This document shows positions 40,151 through 50,300 of a stretch of 64,000 bases of DNA, piece after piece; within the stretch, counting starts at the first letter, position 1, and each line of letters starts with the position of its first letter. The DNA is taken from assembly GCF_019059575.1 (NCBI RefSeq), contig NW_024881502.1:992001-1056000 (forward strand), in the 5' to 3' direction. The notes under the pieces are model-generated. The model searched no databases. It had not been told where the DNA came from and saw only the letters and a list, made by a program, of their open reading frames with translations. The DNA comes from Amphibalanus amphitrite. Lineage: Eukaryota > Arthropoda > Thecostraca > Balanomorpha > Balanidae. A program made the translations under genes and the position numbers.

Positions 40151-41740
40151 GCTCACACGCCGGTGGTGCTCACATAGCCAGGGCCGGCCCTGGTTTATCT
40201 AGTGAGGTAGCGGTAGAAGCCGCGACTCGTGCCGGCTGCCACGTGGCGCCGAGCCCGCCAAACTGCGTGCCTTGGCGGACACGGGTCAACTGGGGCGAAA
40301 CGGGTGAAACGCGCCCGGAAACCGCTCAGAGGCGGCGCCCCATACTGGGCATTGGGCATGTACGCTCTTGCTGACACGTTTAGCACAGAGCGTTTATTTT
40401 TTAGAGCGTGCGATAGTCACCCTGGCTGGGCTTTACATACGTATTGGGCGAGGCATACAGTGCGTAACAAACAGTGTGTGCGTATGTAGAGTGTCTGCCG
40501 TCGGTGGGTTAGTCGTTACGGCCGGCTGGTGAGCCGGGGGGTCTGCCATTGGTGGGGGTAGTCGTTATGGCCGGCTGGTGAGCCGGGGGGGGGGGGGGCG
40601 GAGCCGGCCAGGCCTGCACTGGGCCGGGGAGTTTGGCCGGAGCCGGAGCTGTCCGCACCGGCCGCGGTGGGAGGGAGCCGCAGCCCTGTCTGTCGTCGGT
40701 AGGATGGCCGGCCGCTGGGGCCGCCGGGCGGTGCCAATGTGTCTCTGTGTGGCCGCGCCCAGTCCCTGCAGACGCCCGGTGCTCGGCGTGTGGGGGGGCT
40801 GGCCGGCAGGGGAGTGGGCCCGCTGTCGGCCCTCCGCTGGCGGACTCGTCGCCGTTTTGCTCACGACTCGGGCTAGCTTTTTGTGTTTTAGACTGCTGTA
40901 TATCTCAGCTCGCCTTTCATATTAGTGGTCATATTATATTTGCGCTGTGCGTATTGATGTACTTAACTTCTTAAGGAGCATTGATGTACGTGTCTTTGGA
41001 TGACTTATTTTTAGCTTAACAATCAAATATCATGACGGACGTTTGTATTGATTTTGTTGGTGTAGATTTTGTTTATTATCAATTCGCGTGAGGGTTTAAT
41101 TAGATATGTTTTGCGTGGCTTACGTTTAAGTTTTATACGTTTATTGACGGTGGTGTGACTGAGGTGGCGGCAGTGGGCCGTGGCTGGCCGCCGGCGCTGG
41201 GTCGTCAGTATTGCCGGCTCGCCGGCGCCGGGAGGTCTGCACGGCGACCGCCGCGGGGCCGCGCCGGGGGACAGACGGCCGGCACCGGCCAGCCGGCCCA
41301 TCCGTGGGAAGCGCCGGCCCAAACCGACCCATATAACGAGTACAAAGAGTGTGGCTGCGCGCGCGCGTGCCGGCGTGATCTATGTGCCGCCGGGTGTGTG
41401 TGCCGGCCGGCCCGGGCCGCTGAGCTGTGCCAGCGTGATCTGCGCGCGTGTGTGTGCCGCCGGGTGTGTGTGCCGGCCGGCCCGGGCCGCTGAGCTGTGC
41501 CGGCGTGATCTGTGTGTGTGTGTGCGTGTGTGTGCCGCCGGGTGTGTCTGCCGGCCGGCCCGGGCCGCTGGTGTGCCGGCGGCGGCCGTCACTGTGGGAC
41601 GTCTTTTACCTGAATCGGCTGAATCTAATACAAACCAGCCCCGAGGCGTGTGTGTGTGCTGTGCAGGCCGGGGGGCCGTGGGGGGGGGGGGGTCCCAGGG
41701 CGAACTGACACCGTAGAACTGCCGACGGCCGGTCCTATGG
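40150..41740. other. GC- and CpG-rich intergenic block
   Basis: High GC with G-runs. A three-copy repeat sits at about 41385-41580 (GTGTGCCGGCCGGCCCGGGC core, spacing near 70-78). No domain-bearing frame. It could hold a promoter or non-coding exon, but nothing specific supports this. Confidence 0.35.
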
Positions 41741-41922
41741 GCTGACTGACGGACGGATAGACAGACAGGAAAGCAATTACACGAGAACGTATTTTCTTAC
41801 AATTTCGCCAGTCAGTGGTGACTTTGCTTTAGCGGGGATTGTAAAGGGCAGCATCGGTCGCTTGCCATCGTCCCACCGGAACATACATTACCTGATGTGT
41901 AAAAATGCAAGTGTCAGCATAA

Positions 41923-41952
41923 TAAGGTCAGGTAATAGATTACCTGACCTTA
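41923..41952. repeat. Perfect 30-bp palindrome with AGGTCA ends
   Basis: TAAGGTCAGGTAAT and ATTACCTGACCTTA are exact reverse complements separated by AG. Each arm carries an AGGTCA half-site. Confidence 0.85.
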
Positions 41953-42238
41953 AGCGATAATCCAGGAGGTCATAACACGTCAACATGGGCGCCGCCACCG
42001 ACCGGGGTGGGGACGCGTCCCGCACTCTCAAAATGGCATAGGTACGTCCCCCCCCCCCCAACCAGGGGCGGCGGAAGATAATTTTGGTTGGGGTGCAAAA
42101 TTTTATGAAGGGCTACTCTGGATGTTTTGGGCATCTTTACTTTTTCAGAATTTAGATTTCTAACTTCCGTTTTTCACTGTTACCGAGGCCCGAATCGAGT
42201 AAGCGGTTCTTTCCTTCCATTATAGTTAATAAACACTA

Positions 42239-43051
42239 CAGGGTGTTTCACAATAAACGTTACTTTTGATAAGCTTTTAAAATGACCTCAGCTATTCGTA
42301 TGCCCATAAATTCCATATTCATTTTGTTGCAAATTCTTTCGGGTTTTTTATCCTTACAAAAACTATGACGAATCATCAACTGCATTCTTTATGTACGTGC
42401 AATGTCCACACCATCAAAACAGGTCAATTCGCTGTTAAGCTTCAGGGTCCTTCACAATGAATGTTGCTTTTCAAACGACGATGTTTCAGTGACATGTATT
42501 ACAATATGGCTCATGAGTATTACCTCATGAGACAGCAGAACAGTAGGACTGATGAACATATAACTTTCAGTTCAGCACCCTTCACGGGTTCTCCACTATG
42601 CCACCCTTCCGTCTGACTTTTTCAACCACATTCTCTGGGATCGCCGTCCGGCCAGGAGTCGGGGCTGGTCTGGTGTTTCCAGTCTTCTGGAACCTTTCTA
42701 CTACCCGTTTGAAAGACATTTTTGACGGAATATCCTTCCTCCTTTTAAATGGCTACCGAAACTCCGTCGCACTGCGGTCAGACTCCGCAAAGCGCCGTAA
42801 TGCATGACCACCCATACCGCCTCATCATCTGTACACAGCGAATTGACCCGTTTTGACGGTGTTGGCATTGCACGTCCATACCATACTGATGGAACCGTTG
42901 ACGGTTTGTAAAAAAAAAATGTAAGGACTAAAAACCGCTACAAAGCTGCGGTGCAGCAAAATGCATATAAAATTTACGCGCTTACGAAGTACGAACAAGT
43001 AAGATCTTCATTTAAGCTATTCAAAAGTAACATTTATTGTGAAACACCCTG
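42239..43051. mobile_element. TA-flanked TIR transposon, non-autonomous
   Basis: The ends CAGGGTGTTTCACAATAAAC and the reverse complement of GTTACTTTTGA-type text at 43020-43051 match over about 32 bases with one change. TA lies on both sides (42237-42238, 43052-43053). Internal inverted pieces (GTGCAATG...ACCATCAAAACAGGTCAATT near 42400-42430, and its complement near 42838-42875) lengthen the arms. At 813 bp it has no intact transposase; it is probably a Tc1/mariner-superfamily derivative. Confidence 0.78.
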
Positions 43052-43129
43052 TAGGTAGGTACATTGCAATGCAAGTTCCACAGCATATCACCACTGTTCC
43101 ATAGGACATAAATAGGTATCTGGTTCCAA

Positions 43130-43310
43130 AACGTAGGTATGAAATTTATCGGGAATAATATTTCGACACCTTTGGTGACCTGAGATGACCTCAGGGACAT
43201 GAATAGAGGTCACGGGTGCAGTTTTCTGGTTCGGCGTGTCATATTAGCTTGTAACTCGCCCGGCGTTTGAAAGCGTTTAGTTAGAATAACGTAGCTACAT
43301 CCGTCAATCG
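43130..43310. repeat. AGGTCA-type repeat fragment, related to 59560-59660
   Basis: TGACCTCAGGGACATGAATA...GAGGTCACGGGTGCAGTTTT parallels TGACCTCAGGGGCATAAAAG...GGTCACATGTGCAGTTTT at about 59565-59610. Confidence 0.55.
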
Positions 43311-43588
43311 TATGCATTGTCAATCATACCTATTTATTGACGCCCTCCGTTCCCTCTTGTCATCCTTAGGAGTCAGGACAGACGGAATCATTTTCCTGCA
43401 CGCCGCAAATCCTGCTCCGGGCTGGACGGGTAACTACTTTATCCCATGCGGCACTGCCCATAAGAGCGAGCCCCGTAGCCGTGTGCGGAGAGTGCTTCGG
43501 GGGCTGGTCGGCGTGTCCCCTGGACGGACTCAGCCCCGGCGACTCACCAGGGTGCTCGCCCAGACCAATGCCTCCCCCTAATTCCTAT

Positions 43589-43632
43589 CATCCTTCCGGC
43601 CCTAGGTGGTCTCGTTAGACCGAAAGGGCCTA
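43589..43632. repeat. Dispersed repeat fragment, second copy of 5005-5052
   Basis: CATCCTTCCGGCCCTAGGTGG then TCGTTAGACCGAAAGGGCC, same orientation as the first copy. Nothing else is recognised from 43640 to 44430. Confidence 0.5.
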
Positions 43633-44439
43633 TTCCAAGACAACAGACAAAATGATTGACGTACGGGCATTGGACGAACGTTCGTCCAAAAGAGGTGCCT
43701 CTCAATTTCCTCTTTTTTGACTTATAATAGAGAGATTGCAAAGTTTTACCTGACCTTAGGTCACTGACATTGAAATTCCGAGATCAAATTAGGTACATGA
43801 AACATACAATGATATACATATCTACATAATGGTTCATGATGGCAAACGAGATCAGCTTTGTGTGAGGACGAGTGTGTACTGCGTTACACAGTTCTCAGCA
43901 GAAACAGGTGTATCGGGGCAGCTCGGCTCCGATACGGACCGCATTTCACCAGCAGCCGCTCCGACCGATAGCAACGCCTTTAGATACCGCTGGCAGGCAC
44001 TCATACGCGAATAAGATAAGATATCGTCTGACACCGGCTGTACCTAATCCCGCGGACACTGCGTCCGGAGGCCGGCGATCCCTGCCGATGGCCTGATGGA
44101 ATTTCACAGTTCACCTAGACCACAACCGCAACTAGAACACAACCATGGCAATGAACAAGTGGACGGTTCGTACTTAAAGCTCACCGCCGGCTACCATCAG
44201 TGGCCCATAGCTCAAATCGCACGCAGTGCAGAAATGGCCAGTAGCTTATGGCAGCCTTCGTCTCCTCGCCTTCGCCTCATTGTTCTCATTGTTCTCTTTG
44301 CCACCCCTCATTGTTCCCTCATTCAGCCGGTCCCACCGCTGACATGTCGCACGGGTCGCCTACGGACCGACCGCGCAGCCGCCTCGTCCCAGCCCTCCAC
44401 CGTGCTGTTCCGTCCGCGCAGCGTCCCCGCCTCCGTGCT

Positions 44440-44640
44440 CCCAGTCCTCCTCCGTGCTCCCAGTCCTCCGTGCTCTCAGTCCTCCGTGCTCTCAGTCCTC
44501 CGTGCTCCCAGTCCTCTCAGTCCTCCGCGCTCTCAGTCCTCCGTGCTCCCAGTCCTCCGTGCTCCCAGTCCTCCGTGCTCTCAGTCCTCGGGCTCTCAGT
44601 CCTCCGTGCTCCCAGTCCTCGGTGCTCTCAGTCCTCCTCG
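44440..44640. repeat. 16-bp minisatellite built from the ZIP stop-codon segment
   Basis: On the minus strand the unit is GAGGACTGAGAGCACG, where GAGGACTGA is the ZIP gene's last Glu-Asp-stop. About 12-13 copies follow the real stop. Confidence 0.88.
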
Positions 44641-45626
44641 GGCTCGGTGACCAGGCTGACGAGCAGCGCGATCAGCGCGAACCCGAACGCCGTGCAGGCG
44701 AGCCGCGCCAGCTTGTGGCCGTGCCGGCTGCGCTCCCTGCTCAGCACCTCCATGAAGCAGACGAACATGAGCGCGCCCGCCGACAGCGTCTGCAGCACCA
44801 TCAGCGAGATGCCGTGCGCGCGCCCGTCGGCGTCCAGCTGCAGCACGCCGATGCCGATGCCGATGCCGAGCAGCGTGGCGCCGACGAAGGTCAGGATGCA
44901 GCCGAGCTGGGCGGCCGGCTGCAGCCGCGTGGCCAGCAGCTCCAGGCCCAGGATGAACACCAGCACGAACTTGTGGCTGCAGATGGCGGCCAGCATCAGG
45001 TAGACGTCGTTCGCCTCCTCCTCGGCGCCCACGGCGATCCCCTCGAGGACGGCGTGGAACGAGAGCGCCACCAGCAGCAGGACGGTGGACAGCGCGCTGG
45101 CCGACTCGGCCAGCGCGGCGCCGTGCGAGTGCGGCTCCTCGGCGCCGTGCGAGTGCGGCTCGTCGGCGGCGGCCGGCTGCGGGGCGCGCCGCTGCAGCTC
45201 GACGGCGCTCAGCTCGCTCAGCTCCACCTGGGGCGTCACCTTGGCCGCCCCCGGCCGCCGCCGGCCGTGCATGATGGCGTGCGCCACCTCCTCGACAGCG
45301 TAGACCAGGAAGAATCCCACCCCGGTGAGGATGCTCGGCAGCGGGACGTCGTTCTCGACCACCAGTTGGTCGGCCTGCAGGTCGTCCCAGCTCTCCAGGC
45401 TCTCGGGGATCATGTGGCAGAGCAGCGTGGAGAGCAGCACGCCGCCGCCGAAGCACAGCAGGTAAGAGAAGAGCGTGCTGTCGGCCGTGACGCGCAGCGT
45501 GGCGTCCCGGCCGCGCTTGCCGCGCCGCACGATGGCCAGCGCGGCCATGGGCAGGCAGCCGGCCGCCAGCGAGCCCAGGCCGAGCACGGCCAGCGACACC
45601 AGCTTGGCCTGCAGGGCTTCGTCCAT
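44628..45626 (-). CDS. ZIP-family zinc transporter (SLC39A1/2/3 group), intronless
   Basis: 332 residues. ZIPs carry Zn2+ (sometimes other divalent ions) into the cytosol, usually across the plasma membrane in this subfamily. Eight hydrophobic segments fall near 7-33, 52-71, 99-120, 176-200, 207-230, 240-260, 275-294 and 308-326. TM4 has the signature SFHAVLEGIAVG (His191, Glu195, Gly196) and TM5 has ICSHKFVLVF (His218, Lys219), the metal-site residues. The loop between TM3 and TM4 carries two PHSHG motifs, a likely zinc sensor. The start at 45626 sits in ACCATGG and fits family length. The frame stays open 47 codons upstream, but CTGCTCCCCAG just before suggests a 5'-UTR splice acceptor. Third positions are nearly all G/C. 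No intron interrupts the coding part, so it may be an old retrocopy or a family that lost introns. Confidence 0.93.
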   Translation of the reverse strand: MDEALQAKLVSLAVLGLGSLAAGCLPMAALAIVRRGKRGRDATLRVTADSTLFSYLLCFGGGVLLSTLLCHMIPESLESWDDLQADQLVVENDVPLPSILTGVGFFLVYAVEEVAHAIMHGRRRPGAAKVTPQVELSELSAVELQRRAPQPAAADEPHSHGAEEPHSHGAALAESASALSTVLLLVALSFHAVLEGIAVGAEEEANDVYLMLAAICSHKFVLVFILGLELLATRLQPAAQLGCILTFVGATLLGIGIGIGVLQLDADGRAHGISLMVLQTLSAGALMFVCFMEVLSRERSRHGHKLARLACTAFGFALIALLVSLVTEPEED

Positions 45627-45639
45627 GGTATCTGGGGAG

Positions 45640-47263
45640 CAGAGCCTCTGTAACTCGGCCGGCAACCGGGCCTCACCTCTGTCTCCCGAATCATCGGACC
45701 AAACACTATCTATAGCGCAGCGGGAAACAAGTGTGCAGTGTGCGGCGTACATGGAAGGCCAAGACAATATGGATATGATGGTGTATCAGCAATCGAAGCT
45801 ACATATCTTGTAAATTGATTGTCCCATTTTTTATGTTGGATGTAAACCTGCGTTTTGCGACTCTGTGATAACATTTACAACAGAAAAAAAAAAATGCTCA
45901 AAGCCATATAACCTAGTGTTGTAACTTGTAGCCCTCACACATTGTGAGCCCTGGTCGCCATCAGGCGGCCGGCGGCCTCACACCCACCTCTGTCTGAAGT
46001 GGCCCGCGGGCGGCCTATCCGCTGCCGGGCGCCGTGTCGCAGGAGGCGGCCGCACTGGCACTGAGGGCCGCCGCCGCCGCCGCTCCGCAGCACGGGCTAA
46101 TACCGCCCCTATCAGCCCAGCCCAGTCGACACCGGGCTACCCGGAGACCTTCCGATGCTGAGATTGTCTATCTGTGTCCGAAATCGAGGTCACTGCGTAA
46201 GATCTGGTCGATTGTCGGGTCAAACCGCGACCCCTCTGTAGTATCGAGGAGCACATCGTTCCGATTGGAGATGCGGTGACGGACCGAGTCGGCAGGGCTT
46301 AACATCAGACCCGTTCAGTCGATCCAATTACATGTATTTTCATTTCTAGGTGATCCAACTATTGGCACGGATATCAGCAATTGGCGTGCGAGGGTATCAC
46401 AATGCCCCGGAGGAAACCCACATCACGGTGGCCGACAGCGATCACAAACACGTCATGGCTGGCGGCACCGGGTCGCCCCGTTTGACCTGCGCGCCCGCGC
46501 CGCTGTGGAAGTGGCCCCGCGACGTGCCGCCGCGCGGCGGTCGGACGAGCCCCGGCCACCCCGTGGAACTGCATACCATGTGGAGTACATGCTCGGCCAG
46601 CACACGCGCCGAGCCCGCGTACTGGAACCCGTTCATTTGGTACGTCGATAGTTACGACTGAAAAACAACGCAAACTTGCAGTCTGATCACACCTCGGAGC
46701 TTCTGATCACTCAAGACTGATTAATAAATACTTTTGTACGCTGTCATCACAGCACCCATTTAAAACTGACGCGGTCGCGCTGCAAGTTTCCGTCCATTCC
46801 CAGCGGTTGTTGAGCCATTTCGGCAGGACTACGTATACAGCGCGGTAAAATCCCCAGCCCTGCGTGGACCGGTGTCCCCCGGCCGACTGGGCTCGCCCTG
46901 CCCGGCCGGCCTCCCTGGTGTCGGCCCGCACACCTCTCCCCCGGCGGCGCGGGCCCCGCCCGCCTCCCCACCCATCGGCAGGGCACGACTAGACATAGCA
47001 GTGACGCCCTGGCTGCACGCCGCGCGCCAAAGCACCCCGCTCGGACACACGCACACACCACAGCGCCCGACCCACTCACACACACACGCCGTCAGCCGAG
47101 ACGGCCGACGTCCGGCGGCAGCGGAGCCGGATAATACAGTCCCCCTACAGCGCGTCCGAGCCGGCTGGGTAATACTAGACGGCGCTCTCGGTGCCGCCTG
47201 ACAGGAGCAGGACGCCGGCCGGCGGTCGGACCTCGAGCACCGGGCCGGCCGCCCGCCGGCCAG
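45640..47263. other. Intergenic sequence between ZIP and AGPAT, no gene seen
   Basis: It includes the presumed ZIP 5' region, a GC-rich patch at 45960-46130 (GCCGCCGCCGCCGCCGCT) and a GC-rich patch at 46440-47220. Frames of 80-112 codons on both strands overlap each other and have no recognised motif. Confidence 0.35.
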
Positions 47264-47352
47264 CTACTGGGACTTTTTCCCGTCCGAGTGGCCGTACGAC
47301 GAGGCCCGACTGATTTTGGTCAGTCCGATCATCTTGTACATGCCGAAGAACA
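47264..47352 (-). CDS. AGPAT3: AGPAT exon 7: C-terminus and stop
   Basis: FFGMYKMIGLTKISRASSYG HSDGKKSQ then TAG. The acceptor is GTGACCTGTTGCAG. The phase fits exon 6, and GLTKISRASSYG matches GVTEIEKGSSYG of the family. Confidence 0.85.
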
Positions 47353-50300
47353 CTGCAACAGGTCACACCAGTTAATAAAACAGAGAGCAGCGGCGCCATG
47401 CCGGCACAGAGCGTTTACTGACCCGTCCCCGTAACCCCATCCAACATATACAGAGCACACACCTGAGCTATTCAGCACACCAAACATTACCCCGTCCAAC
47501 ACATACAGAGCGCACACCTGAGCTATTCAGCACACCAAACATTACCCCGTCCAACATACACAGAGCACACACCTGAGCTATTCAGCACACCAAACATTAC
47601 CCCGTCCAACACATACAGAGCGCACACCTGAGGATCAGCACACTAAACATTTCCCCGTCCAACACATACAGAGCGCACACCTGAGGATCAGCACACCAAA
47701 CATTTCCCCGTCCAACATACACAGAGCACACACCTGAGCTATTCAGCACACCAAACATTACCCCGTCCAACACATACAGAGCGCACACCTGAGGATCAGC
47801 ACACCAAACATTACCCCGTCCAACACATACAGAGCGCACACCTGAGTATCAGCACACTAAACATTACCCCGTCCGACATATACAGAGCACACACCTGAGG
47901 ATCAGCACACCAAACATTACCCCGTCCGACATGTACAGAGCACACACCTGAGCTATTCAGCGAACCCAACATTACCCCGTCCAACATATACAGAGCACAC
48001 ACCTACGGATCAGCACACCAAACATTACCCGTCCGACACATACAGAGCACACACCTGAGATATTCAGCACACCAAACATTACCCCGTCCAACATATACTA
48101 TACAGAGCACACACCTGAGCTATTCAGCACACTAAACATTACCCCGTCCGACATATACAGAGCACACACCTGAGGATCAGCACACCAAACATTACCCCGT
48201 CCGACATATACAGAGCGCACACCTGAGATATTCAGCACACCAAACATTACCCCGTCCAACATATACAGAGCACACACCTGAGTATCAGCACACTAAACAT
48301 TACCCCGTCCGACATATACAGAGCACACACCTGAGGATCAGCACACCAAACATTACCCCGTCCGACATGTACAGAGCACACACCTGAGCTGTTCAGCGAA
48401 ACCAACATTACCCCGTCCGACATATACAGAGCGCACACCTGAGATATTCAGCACACCAAACATTACCCCGTCCAACATATACTATACAGAGCACACACCT
48501 GAGCTATTCAGCACACTAAACATTACCCCGTCCGACATATACAGAGCACACACCTGAGGATCAGCACACCAAACATTACCCCGTCCGACATATACAGAGC
48601 GCACACCTGAGATATTCAGCACACTAAACATATACAGAGCACACATCTGAGCTATTCAGCACACCAAACATTACCCCGTCCAACATACACAGAGCACACA
48701 TCTGCGATATTCTCAGCGCACCCAGCGGCTCCAGCAGACAGTCAGACACACAGTTCGAGACACAGACTGACGCCCGTCCACGGGCACTGACACCCATTGC
48801 GGCCGGTGTCGGTCACAGGGGGCACTGGCAGCGCGCCGCGCGAGAACCCAACACTTCCTCACCCGCTGGTCCGCAAAGGGTGTCCCAAAATTAATGGCAC
48901 ATCTTTCCTGCGTCCATTGCACGAAAATAACAATCATGAGAGGTGCGCTTTTCTTACATATGTAACCCACCGTCTCCCTGATACAGGCAAGCATACGATC
49001 CTGGACGCCAGACATTAACATGTCCAGCTTCTGTAGACTGATCTTGGACCAGGCAGATCGAACGCTCCTGGTCAGCGTGCCTTCAGGTTATCCTGGCGCC
49101 ATTTTGTTCACCTCTTACAAGACGATCGCCATAAGATTTTCGATCGGCGACAGGTCATGGCTATTCCCCGGCCATTTGTCCTTCTCCCAGAATACTGGGA
49201 AGTGTGATCGACATCGATCCTGCGTCGTTCCAGCTCGATGAGCCGCGGCGCCGTCCTGCTGAAAGATGGCCCTGGACATGTTCAGCAGTAGTTTTAGGCG
49301 GCTTGGTGGGCTTCAGCTTTAGAGACAACCTCCGGCACCGATGAGTTGTCCACGTGGAGATTGGATGACTGTTTGCAATCAGCCTCCTTGCCAATTTCCT
49401 TGTGGATTGGCCCGTCTTAACCCTCGCCCTGGCAGGGCATTTTTCATAACACGGCCTGGCAGGGCCGGGGGCGTTGATGCGACCCTCCTCGCGATTGGCT
49501 CCTATGGCACCTAGAAACACCAAATTTGGTAGGTAGGTGGGCCCCCTGGAGTTCTCGCCCCTGTGCAAATTTGGTTGCTCTAGGTCAATATTTAGGGGGG
49601 ATTTGGGGGGTACAAATGTAAAAATTTCGCTAAAAACAGGTCAAAAGCTTTTCGCTTATAACTTTTAAGATAGAGCAAAAAGAAAAGCACCAGTGAACTC
49701 AGCACGTCAAGGCGCGTCGAATGATATACTTAATTGTCTGCTTAAGCGTACTTAAAGTTTTTCTTAATTTTTAAGTAAACTTTAATTAACTAATTAAGTT
49801 CAAGTTAACCAAATTGCATCATATCGCATATCATTCGATTCGGCTGATCACCAGGAACACAACGACACCATTTTTTAAGCTCTAGCGTCATTATGTGCTA
49901 CGTTATTGGCAAAAACGTCATTTGACCTCAGTTGACCTCATTTGACCTGACCCATGGATAAGTACACCAAACAAAGAAGCACCAAGTGACCTGCTGTTAA
50001 TTACTATGGTTTCAAAGCACATAAGTGATGGAACGAAGCGGATATCTCCAGTATTTTCCGAATTTAGTATTTTCCCATAGGCTTAGCATTACGACGTAAT
50101 GACCTCTAACTGACCTCAGGTCAGTGACCTCAAAAAAACGAACTGTATGTTATACAACTCGGTGAACTTAGCACATCCTGAAAGTTTGAAGGAAATCAGT
50201 CCAAAACTGTGAGTTGGACAGGTGCAAAAAGAAAATTGAAATTTGACCATGACCTTGTACCGGTTTTTCTGACCTGGTGACCTGACCCAAGGTCACCGGA

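Noticed and set aside
44596-45653. Alternative long frames (286 and 399 codons) over the ZIP gene
   Set aside because: They are Arg/Ala- or Gln-rich shadows in GC-saturated coding DNA; the ZIP frame has eight membrane segments and the family signature.
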